Of a stretch of DNA of 64,000 nucleotides, positions 21,613-33,591 are shown in pieces (position 1 is the stretch's first letter; each line of letters begins with the position of its first letter). Origin of the DNA: Actinostola sp. cb2023 (taxonomy: Eukaryota; Cnidaria; Anthozoa; Actiniaria; Actinostolidae); NCBI GenBank assembly GCA_033675265.1, contig JAUJYZ010001350.1, positions 62,001 through 126,000 on the forward strand, read 5' to 3'. The notes beneath the pieces are model-generated. The model was not told where the DNA came from. It saw nothing but the letters and a program-made list of their open reading frames with translations, and made no database searches. A program made the translations under genes and the position numbers.

Positions 21613-22626
21613 ACGAATATTGTAAATTACTTATGATATTGTTTAATCATTGTTTGAACCAGGTAGGCGTTTCAACCAGAATTGTAGTCAATATCTGATT
21701 GAGATGAAAATAATATAATAATTAAATAACTGTTCTTTTAGCATTCAATTCTCATTCCGATTGCTTGACCGCACTAATCAATGAAGGCAGTTTCGTATTA
21801 TACTAGCTTTATTAGTTAGTTAAGATATCGATTGTTTAATAAATGTTTTATTCCTTTTCATACTTGATAGTTTTTTAATAGAGTTGATTGCTCATTGAGA
21901 CATATACAAAGAACAAATACGGCCGAAATATGTAATATGCCTGCTTTTTCATTTAGAATACATTTACACTTTTGTTTGGTTTTCCGAAGGAGGCTTTAAT
22001 TGTGAATGCGAACGGAGTTTTGATTCTTTTCAATCAAATCAAGAACAGTTCTCACAGGAAGGTCATAGAGCTAAGACGAGCATTTGAGACGATGGCTGAC
22101 AATTTTCGTAAACTCAGCCAAAAGTGTATCACAAGATAGTCAGTTGTTGAGGGAATGTGCCCAAACTAAGCACCGAAGTGGAGTGTAAATATTTCTGAAG
22201 TCTGTCAGATGTTTCGTAAAATCAAGGTAGCAAGGAAAGAGTCTATTGACTTTCTTTTGACACATAAATTCCGTATGAAGTTCTAGTTCGACTAACATTA
22301 CTTTACCATCTTCTAATTCGAGGTTCTTGAAAATAATAATGTAGCAAGTAACGCAATATTTAGCGAGAACTGTGCGAAGTCCTTAATTTGAAGTAATCTC
22401 GTGTCTTTCAAAGTTTGTTATAATTTATTTGAGATTGTGAAGGTATTGCCGCACAAAGCTAGAAATCCAATGGTTGTATCATTAGTAAGTAAGTTAAAAC
22501 TGTGAAGGTGCTAAGCTCCAATAGAGGAAGAGAGTTACATTAAAGAAACTGTGGACAAAATCTAACGTGTACTGATTTTTCTTAATTAGCTTTTAGGATA
22601 ATGTATCAGTGTTCCTCTCATATAAT

Positions 22627-22755
22627 GCATTGATCGATACAGAATACTTATAGAGATTATTAGTATTCTGTATCTGATACAGAATACTAATAAGGTCTAT
22701 TAGTATTCTGTATCAGATACAGAATACTAATAAGCTTTATTACTATTCTGTATCA
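22627..22755. repeat. Alternating inverted copies of GATACAGAATACTAATAA
   Basis: About six copies of this 18-mer alternate in orientation, so the region can fold into several nested cruciforms. Confidence 0.85.
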
Positions 22756-23148
22756 TACTTATGAACAATTGCAGTAATTAATCAACCCCACCTATTCCCT
22801 GCCAACTATTCAAACCCTCCACGTGCTTTTAGTTTCTTGGAAATTGTATGGGAGTTACAAGGTAGCCACGTGACCAGAATGCTGAGCACAGATTGGACAG
22901 CTGCTTAATGAATTATTAATGAATATTATAAATATATTTTCAAACAACAACAATTGACGTTTATAAGCCCACCCATAAACCATTACGAACTTGTATAAGC
23001 CCAGGGATTATAAGCGGCAGTTTACGGTGATATATTGAGAAATGAGTCCCCACAGGAAATACAAATAATAATTTGGATTATTTCAAGTTTGCTAAAAAAG
23101 CGCCATTATCTCGTTTATTTGTCGTAATTTGAACATCCAACCTAAATA

Positions 23149-23331
23149 TGAGGCCCCGTCTACACGGTATCAGACGAATTTGTAACCGTTCAAAAAGTTA
23201 TACTGGTTTAGGCGTGCTATCCGGACAAACATTCTATCCAAAATGTTATGCAAGTTCCGTGTAAACGGTGTGTACTGGTCAACTTTTTGAACGGTTAAAA
23301 ATTCGTCCGTTACCATGTGCAGGGGGCCTGA
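23149..23331. mobile_element. Palindromic MITE (AGGCCCCGTCTACACGG end)
   Basis: AGGCCCCGTCTACACGGTA is inverted with mismatches as TACCATGTGCAGGGGGCCT. Inner arms share AACCGTTCAAAAAGTT perfectly. Confidence 0.75.
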
Positions 23332-23551
23332 AATCCGCGGCTTTTCCATCATCGTACGAGCCGTGATACAATAAATGACCGTCTATATTTTCGCATTTCT
23401 TTAAAAATGTAATTAATTGTGACTGACAAGCCCTACGGGGAATATTCAATAAAGTATATATATGTAAATGTTACCATAAAATAACTGACATTTCTAATTA
23501 TATAAACATAGCCCACTTATATAGCTCGCTTGCGTTTACACTTGGATCGAT

Positions 23552-23699
23552 CTGAGGGCGCGTTCACACTGGAGTTGTAGATCGATCTGAGATCGATCTA
23601 CAAAAAAAAATTGCGTTCACACTTAGCTCGCATTTGACCTAGATCGATCTGAGATCGATCTGAGATCGATCTAGAACCCCATTGTGAACGCGCCCTCAG
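23552..23699. mobile_element. MITE with CTGAGGGCGCGTTCACA ends
   Basis: CTGAGGGCGCGTTCACA at 23552 and TGTGAACGCGCCCTCAG ending at 23699 are perfect inverted repeats. The interior holds several GATCGATCTGAGATCGATCT blocks. Confidence 0.85.
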
Positions 23700-24172
23700 T
23701 TGTCAAGCATAATCTTTACCACCCCATCATTGCCAGGTACATCAGGGTGTTACCCCAGGCATGGCAAGGCCACATGTCTCTGAGGATGGAGCTCTATGGA
23801 TGCAAATAAGGTGCGTTTTAACTGCAATGAATGAATAAATGAATGACTGATGAACTGATCGAGTACCGCCCTATTAACTAACCATTCTTTCTACTGATAT
23901 ATTATTCCTCAGGTCGCTAACGGCCAAGTGAGTGCGCAGATCCAAGTGACGTAACCAGTTAAGACATTTCAATAAGACTAAGGGGCCGTTCACACTAGGA
24001 CCACTTTGGATCGATCTAGTTTAGATCGATCCGAGATCGATCCGAGCTCAGTTTTCGAGAGCGTTCACACTATAAAATGTATAAGCGTATCACCCAAAAA
24101 AAACACAGGTAGCCTAACCAAAATCGGGTTCAAAACTAAAAATCTAAGGGGTTGGGAACTAGTAGGGACAGA

Positions 24173-24325
24173 TGGCGGATTTAGTTCCACTTTTGATTTC
24201 TTATGAAATCAATAAACGATTATTGAGACGTCAAAGCCGTATATCCAAGAACCGTTTTCAACTAATATTGCGTTTTATGCGTCAGAGAAAACGTCAACAA
24301 AAAATGTATTTTATGTGACTCAATG
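24173..24325 (+). pseudogene. 5' part of HARBI1-like transposase gene (before insertion)
   Basis: ATG at 24173 opens MADLVPLLISYEINKRLLRR and a very basic tail, then hits a stop as it meets the nested inverted-repeat element at about 24329. The reading appears to resume after that element at about 26352. Confidence 0.55.
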
Positions 24326-24502
24326 AATCCCGCCCGACGTAGCCCAATCGATAAAAATCGATATCAGTTTTCCAATCGATAAATCGAGTAGAGTTGAAGT
24401 TCGATCGATCGAGTCGTTGATCGGAGCGCGAGAGAATGAGGCAAGATGAAAAGAAGAGAGGGGAGTGAGGCGATTGCTCTCATTACCCGCCCTTGTTTAA
24501 AC

Positions 24503-25310
24503 TCATCACCAATCATCCTCGAAACCCAGGGGCATAGGGGGAGGGGGAGGGGGAGGGGAAAAGGAAAGGGGTCGGAAAACAGCCCCTGGGGACAAACTCT
24601 TACAGAACGAGTTCCAGAGAAGTTAATGAGATGTGCTCTGATTGGCCACAAAAATATTTTGTGGCCAATCAGCAAAGAGCGGTACGTTGCACGATGACAG
24701 ATAGTGCGAAGACATCCGGTAGTCCGTTTTAACTTCAAAGTGCACGATTCCCATGTGGCAATATGTAGTCTAAATGCAGTCGTTTTCCTTCTTTCTGCAT
24801 GTGATCCATAATTTTCCCTGGCACCGTTTTTTGGGAGTTTCTCTCTCGTTTCAAAACGAAGAGCACAAAAGGTTTCCATAGAGGAACATTGGGGTCAACT
24901 TTCTCGTTAATGATCACGAAATCTTCAACATTTCTTTTTCTTCTTTTATCGAGAGATTCTTTGCCACAAACATGGAAGCAGTCATTAACAACCTTTTTAG
25001 AGGTTTTCTGAACTTCTTCCATACAATCGGACGACAACAAGCGTAGAATAGAATAGAATTTAGCGAGATCCATCAGTTTGTATTCATGTATAAACAATGG
25101 CTCAGTGATAACTTCAAAGTGATAATTGATTTGGGGATTGGCAGTTTTTGTTAACAGATCGTTAAATCATTTAATCCCATTAACCTTCTCTAGAACTCGT
25201 TCTGTAAGAGTTTGTCCCCAGGGGCTGTTTTTCCCTCTTTTCCTTTCCTTTCCCCCTACCCCCTACAGCCCCTGGGTTTCCGAGGATGATCACCAATAGA
25301 TGAGCTTGGA
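24503..25310. repeat. Foldback pair with G-rich/C-rich arms
   Basis: Arms 24503-24630 and 25175-25310 are inverted copies: AACTCTTACAGAACGAGTTC, CAGCCCCTGGGGACA, and GGGGGAGGGG against CCCCTACCCCC. The minus-strand open frame inside (24735-25097, 120 aa) keeps no motif I recognise. Confidence 0.75.
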
Positions 25311-25479
25311 GGTATAGGAGCCTTATAGGGTGGGGATGCCAATACCTACAATTGACTACTCGCAGTTACCATGGCAACCCGAAACATACAAGCTAGCGAC
25401 GCAAGGTTACCATGGCAACCCTGTCACAGCCCACCACCAAACCATTCTCCAATGTGCTTGGAGAAGGAGGGGTCTGTGA

Positions 25480-25856
25480 GAGGAGAGCACAGGTAACCTC
25501 CAACCCCAAACCCCCCAAGCACCATCGTCAGAGGATGCCGGTACAGCAATGTTCCGGTAAGCCGCCTCCACATCAAGCTTGGCCCGCATTAGAGCCCCTT
25601 GGCTATACTGACTAACCATGCTTATAATCTGATCGATCCTAATGTACTGCAGAGAAAAATCCTCTGGATCAATGCCATCATTCACGCTTCCACCACCCGG
25701 AGAGGATAAATCTAGAATTAGCCGCCATTTCCCAGGTTGACCTTTTTGGGGAATTACACCAAAACTGCTAATATGTGGGTTAGGCATAGGAGGAACGGGG
25801 AAGGGGCCCGCAACTCTTTGCAAAGAAACTTCATTAGATAGATACTCATCAATCAC
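25480..25856 (-). pseudogene. DIRS/Ngaro-like reverse transcriptase fragment
   Basis: The minus-strand reading contains VAGPFPVPPMPNPHISSFGV, KGQPGKWRLILDLSSPGGGS and AKLDVEAAYRNI, which are the fingers and palm-start motifs of DIRS-type RTs (the D of LDVEAAYRN is the first catalytic aspartate). It diverges after that point and lacks the DD motif. It is a small fragment, not a gene. Confidence 0.75.
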
Positions 25857-26351
25857 ATGGGGATACTGGTAGACTGACGGTTTGTTTTTCTTGGCTGACT
25901 AGTTGGCGAGACAAAGTTGCGCATGAAGAATATGTTTGCCAATGTCTTCCTGGATTCAGAGGTGAACTTATTCGGTCAGCTTCTCTCGTGGCCCGGTCAC
26001 GACGCAGTTTCGCGAAAAAGTAGGGGCTATGTTGCAGTCTACGATTTTTCAGTTCCGTATTTAATTTAGCTACATTTATGAACACCTATAAGCTTATATT
26101 GATTTTAGAATAAAAGAAGTTGCAGTTGCCAATATTAGTACAGTTTGGTGTATGCGTCTGTAATAAATAGCATGGTACTATCTTGTAAATCATTCAGATT
26201 ATATTTACAAGTTATTACGCGAAAACAACAAACCGTTAAAAATCGATAAAAATCGGTATCACCCTTTTTTCCTTTATCGATTTTTACCGATTTCCGTTAA
26301 AAAAAAACCCACTTGATTTTTATCGATATCGATTGACTATGTCGGGCGGTC

Positions 26352-26640
26352 AATAACAGAAAGACGGTTTTGGCGAGTCGAGAACCAACCAGAGTGGGTA
26401 GTTTGTTCTGGGAGCAGACTGTAACCAAATGGACGGATGATAAACTTTGGATCGACAACTTCAGAATGTCAAGAGAGTCGTTTCACTTCCTCTGCGAATC
26501 GCTAGATGAAGTTCTGAAAAGGGAGGATACCATGCAGGTTTCGCAAGGCTATTACAGTCGAGAAACGAATGGCAATTTGTGTATGGCACCTGGCTACCGG
26601 CGAAGACCTAAGATCACTTGGCTGGCGATTTGATGTTGCG
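26352..26640 (+). pseudogene. HARBI1-like transposase, N-terminal fragment (after insertion)
   Basis: Contains WEQTVTKWTDDKLWIDNFRM and SRESFHFLCESLDEVLKRED, a pattern found in HARBI1-like proteins. A frameshift near 26560 moves the continuation (EKRMAICVWHLATGEDLRSL) to another frame, and an earlier shift lies near 26395. No DDE domain follows. Confidence 0.7.
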
Positions 26641-26866
26641 AACAATGATTTTTTTTATAAGCAGTTTTCAGATGCTTTACTTTTGTCCTGCACTGATTCG
26701 CATCTCGTTTGAATACCAAAGCCTCCATCTCCTTGCTTATCTGTGCGTATACAACGGTATTCTTCTGTGAATTGTTCAGTATATTAATAATTGCCTCTGT
26801 TTCCCAAATCGATATTAGAGCCAAAACTCGCTTGTCGCTCCACGTTTTACCACGTTTCGACATCAT
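26640..26866 (-). CDS. Myb/SANT-like (trihelix) DNA-binding protein of a Harbinger element, fragment
   Basis: The minus-strand start MMSKRGKTWSDKRVLALISI is followed by a QCRTKVKHLKTAYKK helix, the usual Myb_DNA-bind_4 pattern of the Harbinger accessory protein, which helps the transposase enter the nucleus and bind the ends. The last residues of the open frame merely read the complement of the transposase, so the true protein is truncated. Confidence 0.6.
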
Positions 26867-27364
26867 GCAGTGGAGTATATATATGCTACTTTTACTAGTT
26901 ACGCGCGTTCAAAAGAAAACAATTTAAAAGTCGCGCTCTCACGAACTGCACATGCGTAATTAGCATCCATATGGGTAATTAGCATGCAACGACAGCCAGT
27001 TAGTACGCTTAGCGTTCACACTTACATGCGAGCTACTTTAGATCGATCCGAGACCACCTCTGGAGGTGGTCTAGTTTAGATCGGTCTCGGACCGATCTCG
27101 GTTCGCTTTGGACCGTTCACACTTGGCCCGTTTCAGTTTAGATCGATCTCGGATCGATCTAAATGGCTAGTGTGAACGGCCCCTTAATGATTGTAAACAA
27201 ATTACAAAAACAAATAAATGTTATACACTGAATAGTGTGTGTTTATTCTATACCCTGCACAAGGAAGTCAATTAACGAAAATACTTGAAGCAAAATGATA
27301 TGTGATTGTGTAAAACGACGCCATTGTTTGAATGGTGTGTACGTAACAGCAATATCAATAAAGT

Positions 27365-28266
27365 AACTAGACGCTCTTCTAGCGTGAAGTCGGGCTTCTA
27401 ACTGATATGTACATGTAGCCTATTTGAACTAAATATAGATATCTTAGTGCGATTAAAACAGTGTTTGGTCTCTCGTTGCGTGACTCGGTAGAACATGCTT
27501 TCCTTGCAATTTCAGTACTGCGATTTCACAAACTCGGCGAATCATGCATGAATGACAATGACATAGTTTATTTGGTACCATAAATACAGTCATTCTCAAA
27601 AAGGTTGAAATGAATCAAAGACTACAATACTACAATAAAGTCACTTGATTCATTATGTATTCAATTTCCTCGCGTGGAATTTCAATTTGAGATGCAAAAG
27701 TATACGGCATTGTGAGAAATGAATGAAATGGGACGCAGAAATTGAATACATAATGTAACACGTGACTTTATTGTAGTATTGTAGTCTTTTCATCTGGACA
27801 ACCTTTTTGAGAATGACTGTACATCCATATAAATTATACAAATACCGTATACATAAACCAGACATCGCAGAGTGATTAAACAATGTTTGGATGAAGTGTA
27901 AATAAGTTATGGGTTTTCCTCGGATCGGATCGGTGTATTTAAAAAAAACTCACCACTGACGTAATTGCTTTTTTCTCTTCACTGCATGTATCAAATCTCT
28001 AAATCCTTTGTATTACTAATATCTCTATGAATTATTGTGGTTATTTTGAAAACAAGACGTCATAACTTTCCTCCATCAAGGTTTGTGAAGAAGCGATGTT
28101 TCGTGTTGATAAACCATGTTGTTAGAGCCTTCGGTGATTATCTTAGCGACCGGCACAGGGCGCATGCGCTATAGAACCCAGTTGGCGATTTGAGGTCAGA
28201 GAAGAATACGACAACCAGTCTGCATTTTTAGAGTCGGGCTTTAAACAGGAAGCCCGAGTAATTAGT
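27365..28266. mobile_element. Repeat family X, copy 1 (TAGACGCTCTTCTAGCGTGA start)
   Basis: Shares its left end, TAAATATAGATATCTTA, CATGCTTTCCTTGCAATTTC, GACCGGCACAGGGCGCATGC and the right end AGGAAGCCCGAGTAATTAG with 49938-50396. No coding capacity was found. A Tc1/mariner-like MITE (27587-27819) is nested inside. Confidence 0.7.
27587..27819. mobile_element. TA-flanked MITE (CAGTCRTTCTCAAAAAGGTT), copy 1
   Basis: CAGTCATTCTCAAAAAGGTT and its complement ending GAATGACTG are flanked by TA. Inner arms share GACTACAATACTACAATAAA. Copy 2 is at 51455-51711. TA duplications suggest Tc1/mariner mobilisation. Confidence 0.85.
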
Positions 28267-30172
28267 GTATTGAGCAAAGCTAGCAAACAACGCTGTGTAC
28301 ATCACGAACATGCTGCATCGACGAAGCCAAACTGGCTGTATATGAAGCCGCACCTTTAATAAGAAAGTACAAGGCGCTTAACAAGAAGCTACTTACAAAT
28401 ATTATCGTCATCAATATTTTATTAGATCAAAGCTTTTTTTTGTCAGTTGATGAGGAAGAATTTATGCGCATGCGCAACTCACATACATAGTTGCCATGGT
28501 TACTCTCCTGTGTTTACTTGCCGTAGAGAGAAGTACAACGAATTGCTTTATACAAAACAATTTAGGAATTAGACAAGCGCTGTATTATGACAGATGTTTT
28601 CATGAAAAAAATACGCTCATTGAGCGTCTTCTTCTGTAACAGATCCCTAATATCTAATGACGTTTTGATTTCGATTGTATTTTTGCCGTTCACTGACCTG
28701 TTTTGAGCGTGGAAATTCTGCTTTAAATAGCGCTGCGCGGCGGTTCTAAATTTAATGCGCTTCTCTATTGTGCAAGTATATAAATAGGCTATTAAAACTA
28801 CTTTGGCATGATCCCAAATTTCGTACATTGACCTTGCTCGCCTTTGATGAAGTTTTGAAGTACGATTTCTACGATTCCTTTTCCTTCTGAATTTTTCAAA
28901 CGTCGAATAAAATAAACATCCATCATTATATATCTGAGAAATGTGTTTCGTTTTACTGTCGGATACTTTTTAAACGGTTTTTCACGGCGCGTGACGACAG
29001 TCAGGCAGCAAGCAAAGCGAGATTAGCTATCAAAACAAAATCTACTGGAAAATCCCTCGCTCTCTAGCTTCAGAGACATAATAATATAACATCCAGACGA
29101 TTCAGACTATGATCTGGCGAAGCTCGACGAAGCTGCTAACGGGTTTTTAACGGCATGGCCTATAAAAAAAACTTTGCAAACGTGGAATAAAATAAACATC
29201 CATCATGAGTTACTGAAAATAACTCGACTGGCTCGACTGTTTGCAAGGCTTCAATTGCACTATTTTCAGTCAATCATGCTTCTTCAATACAATATCATTT
29301 CTCTGACGTCATGACAATCAGTGACAGTTGAGTGACGAGGGAGACTATGCGTCGGGTGAGTACGTACATGATACGTCTGGAGGTTGCATAGGTCAGATGG
29401 TTCCGATAACGCCCTCGCGTTTGTTTTTGTTAAATATATTTTAAGCGAGCTTCTAATCCTTCTACCACTTCTAGTCATTGAACGATGAACTAGAATCCTG
29501 ACCTTTTAATAGCTTGAAGATCTACAGCTGCTTTCAAAACTAAGATTCAAATCTACTTGAGTCCTGTGTATCGTTTGTTTTCCCTTATCTGCTGATTCAT
29601 CTTGAAACTCGATACGATTAAATACGTCGCATACTTTCTTCATTCTTTGACCAAACAAAACTACTAAAACCGAAAACCGAACAAGAAAGCCCATTTTATA
29701 ACTCGGGCTTCCTTCGGAAGGGCCCGAGTAATTAGACTACGAGTTCGAGTTTTCTATGAGTCAATAGAAAACGAGAACGAGTAGTCTAATTGTTTTAGTA
29801 GAAGCATACTACCTTTATTATTATTATTGATCTTTCGCTTTGTTTTTGTTCAAAACGCCGACTTTTTTCGTTACTCTCTATCTATCAAGCAATAGATAGT
29901 GAGTACGTTAGCCAATCAGATTACAGGATTCGTGATCCGTATGCTAGTTGGTTTCTACTAAATGCGATTAGAATAAATCAATAGGCAAATCTAGCTTTGC
30001 ATACATATATATATCTTTATATGGTAATAAGAAAAGGAAGCCACAGAGCCACATCTACATGATTTACTAATGATCACTCAGTAATCATTGTATTCAAGTC
30101 ACTATTTTAATAGTTGATGTAGTTTTGTAGCTTATAGTTTCACTTTGTAAGCGATACATCAAAGAACACCAT
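28267..30172. other. Gene-free stretch with repeat fragments
   Basis: AATAAAATAAACATCCATCAT occurs near 28907 and 29187, suggesting two diverged repeat copies. Hairpins lie at 29701-29730 (ACTCGGGCTTCC and complement) and 29735-29787. No gene was recognised. Confidence 0.45.
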
Positions 30173-30463
30173 ATATAGCTAATTGCATAATCGTTGTCGG
30201 GTTGAAAATCATGAAAGCTATGACCAAAAGGAATTCTGGGAAATTAAAACTCTCAAATAACAATAACACTGTCAAATCATCGACCTTTTTATCCAGACTT
30301 GTAGGATCTTAGTTAAATAGCTCATATACCTTCAAAACTACGAGAACATTGAATATATCTGTATGTCATGCGGGTCATGAACTGATTTCCCATCCATCCT
30401 TGCGGTCTTAGCTACTATGATTTATGATTTTCAACCCGACAACGATTATGCAATTAGCTATAT
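30173..30463. mobile_element. MITE with ATATAGCTAATTGCATAATC ends
   Basis: ATATAGCTAATTGCATAATC, CGTTGTCGGGTTGAAAATCA at the left and the exact inverse at 30424-30463; a unique centre of about 200 bp. Confidence 0.85.
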
Positions 30464-30892
30464 TCAAAAGCATGGTATTCAATCCGATCGCGATACTCAG
30501 TATACGTCTTAAACTGAGTTGATTCTTTTATGAAGCGAAGACTACCCAAGGAGAGATGTTAGATCGTTCGCTACCATGTACGTTTGTGATAGGTAGTTAG
30601 ATAGGTAGATAGGTAGTTAGGCAGGTCCACATCAGGACTTAAGTCTTGCGTTATGTAAACAAACCTGCAGAAACAAATAAACTATGTATGTATGCACCGA
30701 TCTAACGTAGTCTAATTGGACAAATGCCGTAAGTCTAAAATTAGACCGATGGGCACAGCCCATGGTGGAAGGTCTTCCCTGCCTTCCATGTCATTGACAA
30801 AGCTTTTGTTCTGATTTCAACCAATAAGAGCCCAGCTCTATGAATATTTGATTCGGTGTTTGCTGAACTTCCAATATCGGAATAAGCTAGCT

Positions 30893-31039
30893 ATGGCGGA
30901 AAGAGCTAATTATAGGAAAATTTCCGACAAAGAAAAATTAATTCTAATTCATTATTACGATGAGAGGGGGATGGTTAGTAAAGCGAGCAGTTATACACCA
31001 TTAATAAAAGAGACTAGCCTTTCCATTGATCAAGTAAAG
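30893..31039 (+). pseudogene. Orphan exon encoding a homeobox-like helix-turn-helix
   Basis: ATG at 30893 opens 49 codons (MAERANYRKISDKEKLILIH; LIKETSLSIDQVK) ending at a GTAAGT donor at 31040. The pattern of a basic start and SxDQVK near the end resembles homeodomain-like DNA-binding parts of transposon proteins. The exon's last part is present again inverted at 31575-31628, so the region is a foldback that carries a captured exon. Confidence 0.4.
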
Positions 31040-31969
31040 GTAAGTTTAATACTAGTAAAGCTTACAAAACGAAGAGATCGATCCCCGTGTTCAGTTTTAC
31101 TTCTAGCTCGGGATTATACCGCTAGAAAATATAATGCAGACCTGTTTCGGATGATTTATGAATAGGAAAAATGTTGAATACAGCTATACTAGGGCTCAGT
31201 TTTAAAACGAGCAATGATCTGAGAACTGTGTGACACGAGAATTTTTCAATGCACATGCTGCTCGGAGCCGGCTGGTTTAATAATTGCCGTGAAAAAACAA
31301 CACGGCCGAACCGAACCGGATGGACGAGACGGACCAGATTGGAACCAATGGCAATAGTTATTGAAAATCAATTCGAAGAGAGAAAATGAATTTATTTTCT
31401 TTTAATTAAGCAAGTTTAGATTCACGTAAGCTTAGTTATTTGAAAGTGGCGTTCAGTTTTATTTTGTAAAACGACCTTAAGCAGCGTAGGCATTTCCTCT
31501 GCCGTATGAGCATAGTTTAAAAACAGCTTTTGTTGGGATCATATTTGCATAAAAGTCATCACATGCAGTTGTACGTAAGCTTTTACAGTATAAACTTACT
31601 CTTACTTGATCAAAAAAGGCTAGTCTCGCTTCTGCTGCCTGGTAGCCCAAGGACTTGTGGCGAGATTTACAGTAAGTCTTAAATGTATGGAGCTTCACAG
31701 CAACTTTGAAAACCGTCTAAATAAAATTATACAAACCCTCAAAGTAGTCCTACTTGTTTATTGTGTTGTCCTTTGGAATTGTGTGAGGTTTGGAGCCATT
31801 CCCATCGATTTTGAGAGAGTTGTTTTAAAAAACTGATCCCTTGAGTTTACCTGCCGAAAGTTACATTTACACTTCCGGTTGACATCGCCGTCGTAAATTT
31901 TGTGAATTTGAAACAGAGACTGATATCGATCGAGTCCGCTTTTAATACGAGGGAGACATGGGTTGGGGG

Positions 31970-32345
31970 CTCGCGGTATTGCGGTATCCGTCGATTTTTT
32001 TTGTGCGATATTACGGTATCGTCCTGGACCCGGTTGCACGAAAGGTGAATAGCGCCTTATCCACCGGATAAGTCCTATCCAACGGATAAAATTTATTGGA
32101 TAACTGCATCAATTTTATCCGTTGGATAAGACTGATCTCATTGTGGATAGCGTTATTCACCTTTCGTGCAACCGGGGCCTGGTCTGCGGCATTTGGCGAT
32201 TTGGGGCTACGCCCAAATTTCTTTAGCGTATTTCGGTATTCCGGTGTTTTCCAAAACATTACTACTGTAGTTTCAAATTTCAATCTTAGATGCGGTATTA
32301 CGGTATTTTTATTTTTTTTGATGCGGTATTGCGGTATCAGCTACC
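31970..32345. repeat. GCGGTATTGCGGTATC repeat element split by a MITE
   Basis: GCGGTATTGCGGTAT or variants occur near 31973, 32010, 32290 and 32322. The MITE at 32029-32176 sits inside. Confidence 0.55.
32029..32176. mobile_element. MITE with CCCGGTTGCACGAAAGGTGA ends
   Basis: CCCGGTTGCACGAAAGGTGA at 32029 is inverted at about 32157-32176. Inner arms share ATCCAACGGATAAAAT. Confidence 0.9.
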
Positions 32346-32364
32346 CCCCAACGTCCCCCTGTAA

Positions 32365-32750
32365 TAGAATACCGAAGTGTGACGTCATGAAAACAATAAT
32401 TTTCGCTTTATTAACTTTCGATCCCCGATTTCGAAAGAACATCAATAAAGAAGCTTAAATTCCAAATTTGAGAGCAATCGGTTAAATAGCGGCTGAGATA
32501 TATGGCCAGTTGAATATATAATTTCCCCACACAAATCACTGTAATTTCGGCCTGGATCATAACTTTATGATACAGTGATTTGTGTGGGGAAATTATATAT
32601 TCAACTGGCAATATCTCAGCCGCTATTTAACCGATTGCTCTCAAATTTGGCATGTAAGCTTCTTTATTGATGTTCTTTCGGGGATCGGGGATCGAAAGTT
32701 AATAAAGCGATTATTATTATTTTTTATGACGTCACCACTTCGGTACTCTA
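32365..32750. mobile_element. Palindromic MITE, family of 4963-5260 (copy 2)
   Basis: Arms of about 180 bp are nearly perfect complements (GACGTCATGA; AGAGCAATCGGTTAAATAGC; TTGAATATATAATTTCCCCA). Ends TAGAATACCGAAGTG and CACTTCGGTACTCTA. Confidence 0.9.
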
Positions 32751-33410
32751 TAGGACTCTGGCATTCTAGCTTGTAGTCAAATGATGCCAAATGAACCTAA
32801 AATACCTCATTTTTCAATAATTATTGGTTCCAATCTCGTCCGCGGGTTCGCCGTTCGTGTTTATAAATCAGCCGCAAATCAGCTACGCTGGTACATGTAT
32901 GTAGTAGTTAGTATCATGCATATATGCATGTTTCAGGAGTGTGGAATAAAGGAGTGAACTTGGGAATTCAGTCAATCAGCAAATTAATGATCCAAAAAAA
33001 TGAAATTGCATGAATAGTAAGAGACATTTAAAACGGAAATGGGAGGGAGTGGAAAGGGGGGAAGGTAGAGGGGGGAAGGGAAGGGGGAAAGGGAGGGGGA
33101 AGGTGCTGCTGACCCTGTTTGGGACAAAAAAAAACTAAAAAGGACAAAATACACACTCGATCTCTTGTTTTACACAACCTTCATCTGATGTTGACCTGCT
33201 ATAAAAGACCAGAAACATCTCCAATCTTCAATTGCTAAATACTGTAACCATTTTTAACAATTGAAAAATTCCCCTAAATGATGTTTCATGCAAGCAACAT
33301 TGGTGAAACTCTAGAATGTTATGTAATTTAGTCTCTAGTTTGTAAGTCTCTGATGCATATTTTGTGGAAAAACTCTAAAATAGTATTAACCATAATGCAC
33401 CCATTTAAGG
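32751..33410. other. Gene-free stretch
   Basis: Contains a G-rich GGGGGAAAGGG tract near 33050-33100. Nothing else was recognised. Confidence 0.5.
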
Positions 33411-33591
33411 AATGGTCAATGCTTAGCGTGCGTATATCCAGTTATGGATGCACGCGGGAGGTTGCTAAGCACGAAAGAAGCGTAAGAGTCGCACGAGGCG
33501 TAGCCGAGTGCGACTCTAGCTTCTTGAGTGCTTAGCAACCTCCCAAGTGCATCCATAACTGGATATACGCACAGCTAAAGCATTGACCATT
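33411..33591. mobile_element. MITE with AATGGTCAATGCTTAGCGTG ends, copy 1
   Basis: The left end is inverted at the right (CACAGCTAAAGCATTGACCATT). The centre is a GTCGCACGAGGCG hairpin. Copy 2 is at 37811-37983. Confidence 0.85.

Larger units (their letters stand above)
21000..23148. other. Mostly gene-free stretch with palindromes
   Basis: It holds a hairpin at 21544-21612 and the palindromic array at 22627-22755. A 75-aa Cys-containing open frame at 21284-21511 is not recognised and is probably not a gene. Confidence 0.5.
24329..26351. mobile_element. 2-kb inverted-repeat element nested in the Harbinger
   Basis: CCGCCCGACGTAG followed by AATCGATAAAAATCGATATC near 24330 is inverted near 26310-26351 (TTTTTATCGATATCGATTGA, then TATGTCGGGCGG). 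It splits the Harbinger transposase. It contains a foldback pair (24503-24630 against 25175-25310), a 120-aa minus-strand open frame of unknown nature (24735-25097) and a DIRS-like RT fragment. Confidence 0.65.
23982..27183. mobile_element. Second Harbinger-type transposon with nested insertions
   Basis: Ends GGGGCCGTTCACACTAG (from about 23982) and CTAGTGTGAACGGCCCC (to 27183) are inverted and lead into GATCGATCY-rich subterminal repeats. The flanks read TAA and TTA, consistent with a TWA-type target site. The contents are a HARBI1-like N-terminal gene on + split in two (24173 on; 26352 on) and a Myb/SANT-like gene on - (26640-26866). That two-gene layout is characteristic of Harbinger. The catalytic DDE part is missing. 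Confidence 0.75.

Noticed and set aside
24735..25097. 120-aa minus-strand open frame
   Set aside because: Lies within a foldback of a nested element; no motif recognised and no splice support, so not listed as a gene.
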